A stretch of 29,474 nucleotides of DNA from Gnetum montanum (taxonomy: Eukaryota; Streptophyta; Gnetopsida; Gnetales; Gnetaceae), in the NCBI GenBank assembly GCA_015680685.1, contig MNCI01022307.1, positions 1,014,432-1,043,905 on the forward strand, read 5' to 3'. The notes under the pieces were generated by a model. It saw only the letters and a list, made by a program, of their open reading frames with translations. It had not been told where the DNA came from and did no database searches. Made by a program: the position numbers and the translations under genes. Position 1 is the first letter of the stretch; each line of letters starts with the position of its first letter. Positions 1 through 10,504 of this stretch are shown in pieces.

Positions 1-515
1 CATGGAATAGGATAAATAGTATTTTATTTATTTTTATTTATTGTTTATCATTTAAATGCTTTCTTAGTTCATTAAATCTCTCTCAACCCTTCTCTCCTAG
101 TTAAGTGCCTCAATACGACCGCTTTGAGCACGTGTGTTACGCTTGGTGATCCCAACAAAAATTAGTGTTTAGTAACCAAGGTTGCATTGGTTCAAGGTGT
201 GAATGGTAAGTGGGAACAGATGTTGATGCTAGGTTAATTCAGACTTAGTTAGTTAGTTAAAGTTAGTAATTAGTCTCTTCACCCTTCACCTTATCAGCAT
301 ATGAGATAAAATCGAAAAGACATAAAAATCATATACCTCAAACTTACTTAACCATACAACCGTGAAAACTACAAGTAAGTCTAGGAAGACAACAAATAAT
401 TAACCTTAAGTGTTCCATAAGGCGTGTAGGCACTTAGTCTGCGGAGTTTGACCGAATCGCACGTGCTACGCTTCTATTCGTATGGTTGAGTGTACAGGTA
501 CCTCACCACTCATCA
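1..515 (+). mobile_element. 3' portion of an LTR related to the Athila-like LTRs at 13092 and 22263
   Basis: The segment aligns by eye, with indels, to the second half of the LTRs at 13092-13925 and 22263-23109. It shares the accaaatcgcacgtg-type block (450-465), the tatggttg block (481-488) and the terminal ggtacctcaccactcatca (497-515). It ends in CA at 515 like the other two copies. What follows (gctactaag) does not resemble the primer site found after the 5' LTR of the large element, so this is more likely a 3' LTR or a solo LTR than a 5' LTR. Its start lies outside the window or is diverged beyond recognition. It keeps more CpG (acgaccgc, gcacgtgctacgc) than the other copies. Confidence 0.75.
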
Positions 516-2379
516 GCTACTAAGAACTCAACCTCCTCTTTTATCTTCGAAGCTAATGCTAGAGGACCATCACCTATGATGCTATACATAGACATCAAAC
601 TTTTTAAGTGTTGACATAAGGCTCAAAGTCTACTTCCAAAGCAACATCAACTTGCTTCTCTCCTCCTTGAGTAAACATTATTTCCAAGACTTTTATTAGA
701 TCATAATAGAAGCCAAAATTCATCCACTTGCTTGCTATCTTCCTCTTTCTCTTTTTGTCCTCCTAGGGTAAATTTTCCATTTCTTCTACTACCCCTTCAC
801 AAATAACTAGTTTTGAATTGACTATCCTCCCTTGGGTCATTATCTTATATAGCCTATAGAACCACTAGGGGGTCAACTCCCATTTTTGGCCCATCTTATT
901 ACATAAGAACCTCTTAACTAACAAAGGAAATAGCTTCATCAAATCTTCATTTATCTCTTTTTAGATATTGATGGTGTTCCTCTTTTTTTATTTCATTCAT
1001 TCCTTTATGACTACTAGTTCCATTGAATCTAGCTTCAAATTATCAATCTTTATTTTCTACTCTGGGAATCCCAACCAATACCTCAATGTAGCCAAATCCC
1101 AAGTGAGTATCACTTGCTTCTCATCTACATGTAGTAAAAAAACTACCTTTGTCACTAAATAACTATTTATTAACCTAACACACTCTACCATGCTAGGATT
1201 GGAATTCTTTAAACTTAAAGCACATAAAATTCCTACCCTATCAAACTTGCTAAAATATCTAACATCTTCCCTTCAAAAACTCACTTGTGAACACTTTGCA
1301 CTTCACTAGTGGATCTTACTTCAAACTCTTCTCTTTCTCCTATGACATCAATGAACTTAAAATCATCAATGCTTACTTTAGTTTCAAGTAAAACTATTAG
1401 CTAACTTCAGCTTTATCTTCTAACTTCAAAAACCATGAAAAATCATACAAAAATTAACTTCTACTTACCCTTTTGCCTTAGGATGATCCTTAATTCCTTT
1501 GATCATTCTGTATTCTCTTCATGGACTTTATTCCATAGTGGATGAAGCCATTCCCAATTTCTATACTTATTCTAGAAATTATATAGTTTCAATCCCTTAT
1601 ACTACATATCAAAAGAGGATGTTACCTGAGGTCTCCAATTTTGATGCTGAGAGAGATCCCACAATAAGTTCTACAAAAATGCCAAATGATTAGGACTCTG
1701 CACATCTAGATCATTGAAAGTATAAAAAAAAATTTGAGTTAGTTCTTTTGGTTAATAAAAGACTAACTTTTCTTAACTCTTAAAATTTTAACCTACCTCT
1801 CAGTAAAAATTTGAGTATGATGGATTAGACATTGCTTTGGAAGTTTGAGTTTCTAATAGTAATGTAATATCAATACTAAACTACTCGTACTCCCTTCTTT
1901 TTCACACCTTATCCAAGTGTTTCTTATAAACTAGAATATCCTTGGATAGCTCCTTAATGTTTTACCAAAGCTCAAAAATGATCTTTGTAAGCTTAGTAGA
2001 GAATCCTAAAAGGATTGCCTCCAAAGCTCATAGAACTATCTCTTCATTCATTCCAATTCACATCACCATATGAAAATGGGTGATGTAGAACTTCAAAAAT
2101 TTTGTAGCTCTCATCCTTGTCCATTACCTCAGTGGCATCAACATTTTGTCATCAAATAGAGGCTTACTAAGGATTAGGCTAGATTTCCTATGCTTGTTCT
2201 TTAGGATGCTTCTTTCATCTACTAGGAAGAAGTACATAGGCTGAATTACGAGAAGCCTAGATGTTGTAGCATCCTTGAAATAGATAACCAATGGTTTTAG
2301 CTTCAAAAACACAGGCTCGCATTAAAAAATTAAATTGATATTAAAACATCTTTGGATTATGTTAGTCTCATGTTAACAC
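516..2379. other. Unassigned 1.9-kb stretch; possible antisense coding remnant
   Basis: No gene, RNA or complete repeat can be supported here. Read on the minus strand, several stretches have a protein-like, charged, helix-rich texture interrupted by stops, for example around 2124-2312 and 1850-2120 (residues such as LTKIIFELW and KELSKDILVYKKHLDKV). The breaks resemble those of the gag relics elsewhere in the window. I could not match these stretches to a family. A retroelement gag or spacer ORF is a guess only. Confidence 0.25.
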
Positions 2380-2765
2380 TTTCTTAAGTCTTCTACATGA
2401 TGCATTGACTCTTAACGCTCAACTTTGACATTTTATGTTAAAAATGATACTTTGACATAAGACATCATCTTATACTTCTAGTGCTTGGTATTTGGTAAAA
2501 ACATCTATAATTTAAAATCCTTATTTTCTTTTACATATTATGTAGGCTTAATAATTAAACTTTTTCATTTCATGTCAAAAACAAAACTTGACATAGGATG
2601 TCAAATCAACATAGATGTTTGGCAAAGACATTTATAACTTTAATGTTCTATGTCAATCTACTTTGATGCAATATGTCATTCTATGTTTCTTGCACTTGAT
2701 GTTTGGCAAAAATGTTACATACATAAAACACGAGCTCATAAACCTTAACATTCTATGTCAAATTG
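2380..2765. repeat. Degenerate tandem repeat, units roughly 75-135 bp
   Basis: Recurring blocks are ctttgacataagacatcat (about 2451), acttgacataggatgtca (about 2586), ctttgatgcaatatgtcat (2661) and atgtttggcaaagac or atgtttggcaaaaatg (2613, 2699), each followed by a ttctatgtcaa-like block. Units are irregular. The array continues beyond the copia insertion at 8964 (ttgatgcaaaacatcat), giving a last interval of about 107 bp once the insertion is ignored. No coding potential is seen. Confidence 0.55.
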
Positions 2766-2770
2766 CACTT
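2766..2770. repeat. Target-site duplication CACTT (left copy)
   Basis: CACTT lies directly before the TG end of the left LTR and is matched exactly by CACTT at 8959-8963 after the CA end of the right LTR. Five base pairs is the usual duplication length for copia integration. Confidence 0.9.
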
Positions 2771-4038
2771 TGTGGATCATTAAACTTAGAAGGGGGGAAT
2801 GAATAAGTTTCCCAAATTAGAAACTTAAAAAAAACAAAGCACACACATCAAATTTAATGTGGTTTTCCAACTTGGGTAGTCCACACTCAAAGGGTAGATC
2901 GCCAGCACACCTTTGAACTTTGTTGCTCTCAAAATGTAATTTAAGGGATGACATCTTGTACAATCATTAAGCCCCACTCTAGAGTGTTGTAGAACAACAC
3001 TAATCACTCAACCCCAAAAGGTCTCATCAAGCTTGGAAATGCTGTTTTAAGGCTTCCACAACCTTGACAATCTTAAGCTCTACACCAAACTATTGTACTG
3101 CAGTACCAATAACTCAATCCTGTAAGATACCAACAAGCTCAAGCACATCAACCCTACAGGGTAACAAGAAAAAGAATGACAAGGAATAATTATACAATTG
3201 GGTACAACACATTTTACAACACAATTTTTTGATCCTTGCACAATTGGGTACAACACATTTTACAAAGCCAAAATTATTAGACAATGAGGAGCAACATAGA
3301 ATTCAATGATTACAAATGATTGTACAATGAATACAACAATGCTTGCACATTTCCTAATTCACATGAATTCTTCTTATAGTTGTCGTGTTTCTAAATCCTT
3401 GTCAAAACTTATGCAACAAATAGCTAATGGTCACTAATGGTTATGTGAGACCGCTTTCCCACACCTAAGACAGCTCTCTAAATTTGCCTTCAAATTTGAG
3501 AAGATAGCTTTGTTTCCTAAAAGACATCTTTTTCAAGTATCCATACTAAAAGACATCTTTGTCTAATGGAAGACATCTTTCTAGACTTTGTCTATAATCT
3601 GTAAAGACATCCCTACCTTGTGAAAGACATCTTTGTCTAAGAAATATGCCTTGTTATTTCTAAAGATGTCTTTGTCTGAGTTCTCTCCAAATCTACCAAG
3701 ACATCTATTGCTTCCCAGAGACGTCTTTCTTCACTTTTCCTTACATGATGAATGCATCATTCCTTATCCACAACCTTGATATTTTGTATGCTTTAATGAT
3801 GTCCACTTTGCCTATATAATAGCAGGTCCTTTTCCATGTTCTTTGATTGTTTGTTTGAAGACATGTGGATGACCTCCTCCTTTGAGCTCTAGGATAGTTC
3901 ATTCCTTGTCCTCTTTAGCTCATCTTGGTTTCTTGTGTACATAGTCCTACAAACACAATAACCATACAACCATGCAAAAAAATTGTCTCCATTTTACTTA
4001 ATGTTCTGAGCACACCAAAACATACCAAAAGATCCACA
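2771..4038 (-). repeat. 3' LTR of the copia element
   Basis: It is a direct repeat of 7713-8958, recognisable throughout (for example the shared cccaacttgggtagtccaca-type block at about 2866 and 7808). Read on the minus strand it begins TGTGGATC at 4038 and ends at 2771. Likely minus-strand TATA: CTATAAG (complement of 3373-3379), conserved in the other LTR. U3 would then be about 4038-3345 and contains eight AGACATCTTT-type palindromic motifs (3522-3728). Confidence 0.9.
3522..3728. repeat. Cluster of eight AGACATCTTT-type palindromic motifs in LTR U3
   Basis: Copies begin at 3522, 3551, 3571, 3605, 3625, 3662 (inverted, AAAGATGTCTTT), 3699 and 3719. Several are followed by gtct, making AGACA-tctt-TGTCT inverted repeats. 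Spacing is irregular (about 20-37 bp). The cluster lies upstream of the conserved TATA in LTR orientation, where cis-elements would be expected. Confidence 0.75.
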
Positions 4039-4053
4039 ATCTTCCCCTTTTTG
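4039..4053 (-). promoter_or_regulatory. Main polypurine tract of the copia element
   Basis: On the minus strand an AAAAAGGGGAAGAT tract abuts the start of the 3' LTR, the position where plus-strand priming takes place. Two further identical tracts, AGGGGGAG, lie upstream at 5463-5470 and 5511-5518. Confidence 0.8.
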
Positions 4054-6179
4054 TTGATGTTCAAAACTTAAGAAAATGTGTTAGTGAGCATACAAATATA
4101 ACCATACTACTCTCCCAATTTTTGAACAACAATAAAAAGGATAAGGTGCACAAACTTGGGTAGAAAAGAACAATAATATCCACATAATATGGAGAGCCAA
4201 GTATCACTCATAAACCTAAAAATATATAGGAAGTATGTATGTATCAGGTCCATGGATAGGTGTCCCAAAATTGGCAAGAGAAAAACAAACCTTCTAAGGG
4301 AAATTCAACCTTGAAGTGAAGCAATGTCTTTGAAAACTAACCAACCTATCTCTGAAACAAGAAGTCATTAGTAATGCAAGGTGCTTGAAATCTAGATATG
4401 CTTCATCTTTATAAACCATTAGCAAATGGGCATATCTTTATGGTGAGGTAAATATAGCCATACAACTTCACAATGGAAAACCATTGATGTTAGATGAATA
4501 CATTCCCATGGATTAATCATGATATTTCTTAAAATATAGTAGGGAATGTAGTAGATCCTCCACCTAAGGCATGATTGTCAAAACAAGGAGCTACAATTAT
4601 TTCAATAAGAACCATCGACATTCAATTTTAAAGGTCAAAGCTATGAGTGAGACATACATACTCCATTGTTTGTTCAAGTAAATGCAACATCCAAAACCAT
4701 TGATCAAAAATAAAATATTATGATAAATATACATTTGTATACTTTCTGAAATTCTCTCCTAACGTAAATATGATCATGTAAAAATAGTTAGTAAATGCAA
4801 AATATCAAAGATAGAGCATGTAGAAATAGGTGTTTCATCAAGTATCAAACAAATAAGAAAGTAAGAATACTACTATATCAAGAACTGATCCAAGTTGTTC
4901 AACCAATATTTAATCTTGAAGTGAAGTGTGAACGTTGAGAAGTAAGTAATCTATCTTCTACAACTTGAAACCATCCATGCCAAATTCCCAAAATCTACAT
5001 CTCGAAGTAAATTATTCAATGGATAACTCAACCAAAAGCATAAATACCCAAAAAGGATAATGGCCTTGCTCATGATATCAACTACTTGTAGTATAAAAAT
5101 AGATACTTCATGCTTAAGCTTATGATTAAACATCAGATAGGTGAGTTGTCAGTTCAAAATCCATGAGGACCAACATAAATTGATGCTAAAGACCAAAGAT
5201 AGACCATAAAAGAAATATGGCATCATGAATTTCTAAATTCAATCAAAAGAAATCATCAGTAAAATATAAAAGCCATGAGAGAAATATACATGCTTAGCTT
5301 TTGTACAAAAATAGCTTATGCTGATAGAGAACTAACCCATATATGCAACATACAACCATTCAAGACTTTTCATCACATTAAGTGTAAAAAAACCTGTTGA
5401 AGATTTTTCCTTAATCATATTGGAATACCATTTTACTGATTCCTGGCTCAATTCTTCAAGGACTCCCCCTACATTGGTGTCCTCCAAGATGAACATGAAC
5501 AATGAGTAAGCTCCCCCTACACATGTGCAACTTTTCTTGGACATTTAAATTCTCAAAGTATTTCAACTAAAGTTCACTTATTTATATCCAAACCCTAATA
5601 TTGATAGTTTTGAAGGATCTCTCTTGTTTCATAAATAGTAAAAATATTCCAAAGGATATAAGCTTAAGATTAGAACATTTCAAGAAGTTCAGATTAAGCA
5701 AGACTGAGTGCAAGATAAGAAATCAAACAAGAATTGTTATAAGATAAATATCCAAGCAAAATTTTTACAAGTGCTATTAAAAATTTTCAAAAAACCAATT
5801 AATCAATATTATGAACATAATAAATGCTCTATATGCTTATCCCACCATTTTCGATCTATAAGACATAGAAAATTTTGGACTTCTCATACACTATCCTTAT
5901 TAACTAGCAAGCAAAGATATAGAGACTTACCTTGACTTACCTTTCTTGCAAATAAATTAAGAAGATTAATGGAGTTTGAAATGAGGTATCCTATCATGAA
6001 GTACCTCCTCATCCTTAGGTTCTCTTTCATTAGAATGTATATATGATGTCTCTATTTGTTCATTTTCCTTGAGATAGAACTTTGAATCAATTTTTGCATT
6101 ATTTTTCAAAACTCCACTTCTCTTCATTCTCACTTATTTGTACCTACAGAATTTCCTTACCAAATCCCTTTTTACAAGA
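4054..6179. other. Interior of the copia element without recognisable pol
   Basis: I read the minus strand of this 2.1-kb stretch for D-T/S-G protease, HHCC/DDE integrase, YVDD-type reverse transcriptase and RNase H motifs and saw none. The longest minus frames (4951-5133, 5332-5544) match nothing I recognise. Two identical ctccccct tracts 48 bp apart (5463 and 5511) read AGGGGGAG in element sense and resemble the multiple purine tracts known upstream of the 3' LTR in Sireviruses. Confidence 0.55.
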
Positions 6180-7658
6180 CTAAGCATTAATCTTATTTTC
6201 AGCATCATCATGGTTAAGAGTTTGCATAAAACCACAATTTTTACATATAAAAGTAGTATTACCCTTATGATCAGAATTAGCAAACCTTCCTATGCTTGAT
6301 CTTGAGCTTGCATTTTCATGTGTTTCATTCTCTAAATTCTTTGCTTGATTTTTGGGAAACTCCTCACCTTGAATCTTGTTGCAATCCTTGTTATAAGAGG
6401 TTAGTACTTGAATCTTAGCTTTGATGTTTGAGATCTCTTCTTTCATTTCAAAATGAATAGCATTTAACCTAGAAAGCACTAGCTTCTTTGCCTTCCTAAT
6501 CAAATGATGTAAGAGAAAAAGTTATTCTTTAAATTCACTATACCTCTTGTCACACTTACCATGTTGTTCTGCCATATGTGAGGAAGATTCATCAGTAAGT
6601 GCCATGCAAATGAGATGAGAATATTTAGGAGAATTTCACGCTTCTTCTTCACTTTGCTCACTGTCATTCCAACTTGTATAAAAGTTGGTCTTTTTCAGTT
6701 CTTCATCATTGGATCTATTCTTTGGATGAACTTTTCTATCATTTGAATCACTAGGACATTCGAAGGCCATATGGCCTCTTCCTCCACAAATCCAATACTC
6801 TATGGAAGAAAAATCTAGATTAGAACAATTTAAAAAAAAATTAGCTCTTTCTCTACCTTTGAAGAAATTTGGTATTTGTTGTTGTTGAGATGTCCCTTTG
6901 TTTCTTCTTGTAAGAAATCATTGTAGTCTCCTTGAGAGAAGAGTAATCTCATCTTCATTTCCCTCATCATGTTCATTAACCTCCTTCTTCTTAGAGGTAG
7001 TCTTTAGAGCAATAGGTTTTTCTTAAATCACTGCTTCACTTATGAGATTCATTTCATAGGAAATGAGAGAACTTTGAAGTTCCTCAAATCTCAGAGGTGA
7101 GAAATCTCTGATTTCCTCCATGGTTGTGACCTTAGATCTGAACTCTAATTGTAGAGTTTTGATCATTTTTATGATGATGTTGCTTTTAGGCAAGTCTTTT
7201 CCTATTCCTCTAATCATTATAATAAGATCATTCACTCTAGAAAAATAATCCTTGATTTTCTCACCTTCTTGCATTTTGAGTTTATCATATTAACTTTGGA
7301 AAACTAACAATTTCAATTGCTTAACAATAGAGGTTCCTTCATCAGTAGCTTCCAAAGTTTGCCAAATTTCTTTGGTCATTTTAAATCTTTCTGCCCTATT
7401 GAATTCAAATTTATTCAATGCATAATATAAATAATTTTTTGCTTTTGAATCAAGCATGAACTTATCCTTTTCCTCTTAAGGCCATTTGTTGTGAGGCTTG
7501 ATGATGCCAGTGCTATTGTCAACAAGTGGAGCGTAGCCTTCCAAGATTGACTTCTAAACTTCAAACTCCATGGATTCGAAGAACCCTAGCATGGCTTTCC
7601 AATAGGTGAAGTCAAATCCATCAAACATGGATGGCTTTGTGTAAGAAGTTCCCTCCAT
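6180..7658 (-). pseudogene. gag: copia (Sirevirus-like) gag polyprotein pseudogene
   Basis: This is the capsid/nucleocapsid protein of the copia element. The first ATG (minus strand, 7658) lies 37 bp past the primer site and opens with MEGTSYTKPSMFDGFDFTYW, the usual N-terminal part of copia gags. A UBN2-type domain follows: ALNKFEFNRAERFKMTKEIW, then MQEGEKIKDYFSRVNDL (7223-7274) and SPLRFEELQSSLISYEM. A zinc knuckle remnant reads Y-WI-C-GGRG-H-MAFE-C (about 6755-6800), so its first Cys has become Tyr. The C-terminal part is charged and helical. One frame runs through the whole length with no frameshift, broken only by nonsense codons, including a TAG in the expected EVW position, TAA where Gln is expected and TGA where Arg is expected. 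It is dead but was clearly coding. Confidence 0.88.
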
Positions 7659-7694
7659 TATTCACTCTTGAAGTTAATGATGAAACAAAGAGTA

Positions 7695-7710
7695 CCAAGC
7701 TTGGATACCA
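7695..7710 (-). promoter_or_regulatory. Primer-binding site, initiator-Met tRNA type
   Basis: The minus strand reads TGGTATCCAAGCTTGG two bases inside the LTR end. The first seven bases are exactly those complementary to the 3' end of plant initiator tRNA-Met (TGGTATC...), with changes after that. This fixes element orientation as minus. Confidence 0.85.
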
Positions 7711-7712
7711 CT

Positions 7713-8958
7713 TGTGAATCATTAAACTTAGAAGGGGGAGAAATGAATAAGTTCCCCAAATTAAAAACTTAAACAAACAAAGAACACACACCAAATTTAA
7801 TGTGGTTTCCCAACTTGGGTAGTCCACACTCAAAGGGTGGATCACTAGCACACCTTTGAACTTTGTTGCTCTCAAAATGTGGTTGAAGGAACCACACCTT
7901 GTATAGTCATCAAGCCCCACTTTGAAGTGTTGTACTGTAGCACCAATCACTCAATCTCACAAGGTCCCATTAGGCTTGGAAATGTGGTTTCAATGCTTCC
8001 ACAACCTTTACAATCTTGAGCTCTACACCAAAGTGTTGTATCACAACACCAACAACTCAATCCCATAAGATCCTGACAAACTTAAGCACACCAACCCCAT
8101 AAGGCAACAAAACAAGAATTACAAGGAATAATTGTAACTCAAATTTTTTATCCTTGCACAATTAGGTGTAGCACACTTTATAAAGCCAAAATGGTTAGAC
8201 AATGAGGATAAATAGAGAATTCAATGATTACAAGTGATTGTACAATGAATATAATAATGGTTGCACATTTCACAATGTACATGAAATCTTCTTATAGATG
8301 TCGTGTTTCTAAATCCTTCTTAAAACTTATGCAATGGATAGCTAATGATCACTAACAATCATGGGAGATCTCTTTCCCACACCTAAGACATCTCTCTAAA
8401 TTTTCCTTTAAATCTAAGAAGACATCTTTGTTTTCTAAAATACATCTTTCTAAAGTCTCCATACTAGAATACGTCTTTATCTAATGGAAGACATCTTTCT
8501 AAACTTGGTTTGCAATCTGTAAAGACGTATCTGCCTTGTGAAAGATGTCTTTGTCTAAGAAAGACATCTTGCTATTTTTGAAGATGTCTTTGTCTGATTT
8601 CTCTCCAAATCTACCAAGACATCTACTACTTGCCAGAGACATCTTTTTTCACTTTCCCTTAAATGATGAATGTATTGTTCCTTGTCCACAACCTTGATCT
8701 TCCACATGCTTTAATGATATCCACTTTACTTGTACAATATCAAGTCCTTGTCCACGTTCTTTGATTATTCATTTGAAAACATATGGATGACCTCCTCCTT
8801 TGAGCTCTAGGATAGTTTGTTCCTTTTCCTCTTTAGTTCATCTTGGTTTCCTATGTACATAGTCCTACAAACACAATAACCATACAACCATGCAAACAAC
8901 TTTTGTCTCCAATTTACTCAACATTTTGAGCACACAAAAACACACCAAAAGGCCCACA
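7713..8958 (-). repeat. 5' LTR of the copia element
   Basis: Direct repeat partner of 2771-4038. It runs from cccaca at 8953-8958 (the TG end in element sense) to tgtgaatc at 7713. The conserved minus-strand TATA-like CTATAAG is at 8291-8297. About ten AGACATCTTT-type motifs occupy 8420-8647, slightly more than in the other LTR and partly at different degrees of decay. Many differences between the LTRs are transitions, so the insertion is old. Confidence 0.9.
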
Positions 8959-8963
8959 CACTT
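8959..8963. repeat. Target-site duplication CACTT (right copy)
   Basis: Exact match to 2766-2770, immediately after the CA end of the right LTR. The tandem-repeat sequence of 2380-2770 resumes directly after it. Confidence 0.9.
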
Positions 8964-9170
8964 TTGATGCAAAACATCATTTCATCCTTTTCCCATACTT
9001 AAGCACTTGGTGAAATTGTTTTCATGTCAAAATATTGCATTTTGTTCTTTGCAAGAAAAAAATTCCCAAAATCACATTTTCCTAAAATTTGTAAAAATAA
9101 TTGTAAATTTTCTCATGAAAACATCTATTCCACTGTATTTTTGCTAGTACTATCTAATACATCTAAGATA
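8964..9170. repeat. Continuation of the split tandem repeat, then unassigned AT-rich DNA
   Basis: ttgatgcaaaacatcat followed by acttggtgaaattg and tcatgtcaaaata repeats the block order of 2661-2765. From about 9070 I see no feature until the integrase relic. Confidence 0.5.
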
Positions 9171-10075
9171 GTTCTTGATTAGGTTTACTTAGGAGTTTGT
9201 AGTGGATACTTAGGTTCACATTTTCTAGCTACTTGCATCATTTTATTTGTGGCTATTAGTGACCAAACTTAGTCAAAGATGTCTATCATCTAGTTAAGAT
9301 ATGCGATACTTATTAAAGACATAGCTCTCTTATCTACATTTCTTCACAAGAGCTTAATGTCTCAAATCACATGGCCCTTTCATAAAATGTGGTTTAGACC
9401 TTATTGGTGTTATTAGCCTTCCTTCATCTACTAGGCACCAATTTATTCTAACTGCTATGTAATACTTTACTAAATAGGTATAGGATGTTCCTTTGCATTC
9501 CACCAAGTCCCACTTTATCTATCGCTTCATTCTTGATCACATCATAACCCTCTTGTATGTGCCTCTCTAAATCTAACTAACAACAAATCTCAAGTTAAAA
9601 GTATGGAGGTAGTTGATTTCTATTCCATGTAGTACACGACTTAATCCTTTTCATCACCTTATTACCCTTAGTCTAATGATCAAGCCAAGTCCATTAATAA
9701 AACTCTCATTCACTTTCTTTGTATCATGGTCAATAAATCCTAATGCAATTGGCACATACAAAGATCCTATGTCCTCTAGATATATTGTACCACTTTCCAT
9801 ATAGCTACTAGTCATACTTCATACTTTCTAACCTATGATTTTTAGACAATCTTACCAGTTGAGATCTGTATCCCATCTCTCCATGTTGCTCTTCATAATT
9901 GGTATTCAAATCAAGATATTAATAACATGTGATGCATTAAGTTGGTTCTTCTTGAAGAATAATGACAAGCTGCTCTTCAACACCTACATGAATATCAAGG
10001 AGATATTCAATGTCATCACGCAAAAAAAGTTCAAATTAGAGAGATTCACAAAGGCAATATAGTTTTTCACCATTT
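9170..10075 (+). pseudogene. pol: Ty3/gypsy integrase relic
   Basis: A fragment of a pol polyprotein that carried out integration. Reading plus-strand frames with shifts: a zinc-binding remnant (PNLVKDVYHLVKICDTY at about 9256-9310, the second Cys of the expected CDTC now Tyr, TAT); the core beginning CGLDLIG with first Asp GAC at 9397-9399; a second acidic position now Asn (AAC, 9579-9581) inside TNNKSQVKSMEVVDF; and SSPYYP followed by QAKSINKTL where the catalytic Glu is Lys (AAG, 9687-9689). The Asn-to-Lys interval is exactly 36 codons, the DX35E spacing. A C-terminal part follows (WHIQRSYVL, TILPVEICIPSLHVALHNW, AALQHLHEYQ) to about 10075. No upstream reverse transcriptase or flanking LTRs are seen. 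It differs from the integrase at 19110, so it is another gypsy family. Confidence 0.82.
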
Positions 10076-10504
10076 TTTAAACTCTAGATATACAAAGTTC
10101 TCTCTTAACTGGTAGGATCCTTTTTTGGTTGTTCAATCTCTACAAAATTGTACCTAAAAATTGTCTAATGTGGAAGGGCATTAGTTTTCAGTTATTGTCA
10201 ATAGAAGCTTTTTAAAGCTCTACTACATGTAGTCAAACTACAGTATTGAACTTGTTGACTATTTAAGACTAAATGAGTGTTCTCTTAATGAAATTTTTCT
10301 TTTTTCTATCTTATCTCTAAATCATGTTGGAATAACACATTTTCTCTAAATCATGTTTTGTTTGCATCATTTCGCATCTACATTCTTTCTTTCTATCTCA
10401 TATTGTACTACTTCTATTTTCCCATGTTATCTATCATGTTCTACTCAATGTACTCAACATAACCAGTGAGGTTTTTGAGTGACTAAATATCTTATTACTT
10501 CATG
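10076..10504. other. Gap: no feature recognised
   Basis: AT-rich sequence after the integrase relic. It could be the decayed 3' end of that element, but no LTR, purine tract or coding remnant can be supported. Confidence 0.4.

Larger units (their letters stand above)
2771..8958 (-). mobile_element. Ty1/copia LTR retrotransposon, Sirevirus-like, gag only (pol missing)
   Basis: A 6.19-kb element on the minus strand. It has TG/CA-bounded direct LTRs (2771-4038 and 7713-8958), a perfect 5-bp target duplication, a tRNA-iMet-type primer site beside the right LTR and a purine tract beside the left one. The 3.67-kb interior holds one gag pseudogene (about 6180-7658), and I see no protease, integrase, reverse transcriptase or RNase H motif in 4054-6179. 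A full copia interior is normally above 4 kb and mostly pol. Sirevirus affinity is inferred from gag motifs (MIRGIGKDL, then a KV..MEE.RDFSPL.FEEL block), from repeated purine tracts near the 3' end and from palindromes packed into U3. The layout matches the non-autonomous gag-only class called TR-GAG. Simple deletion of pol from one copy is the alternative. Confidence 0.88.

Noticed and set aside
968-1162. Small plus-strand ORFs at 968-1162 and 1499-1693 as genes
   Set aside because: They are near the length expected by chance in AT-rich DNA, with no motif. Minus-strand reading looks more protein-like.
3522-3728. Regular short repeats suggesting a CRISPR-like array
   Set aside because: Spacing is irregular, the motif is only about 10 bp and occurs in both orientations, and the cluster is duplicated inside two LTRs of a plant retrotransposon.
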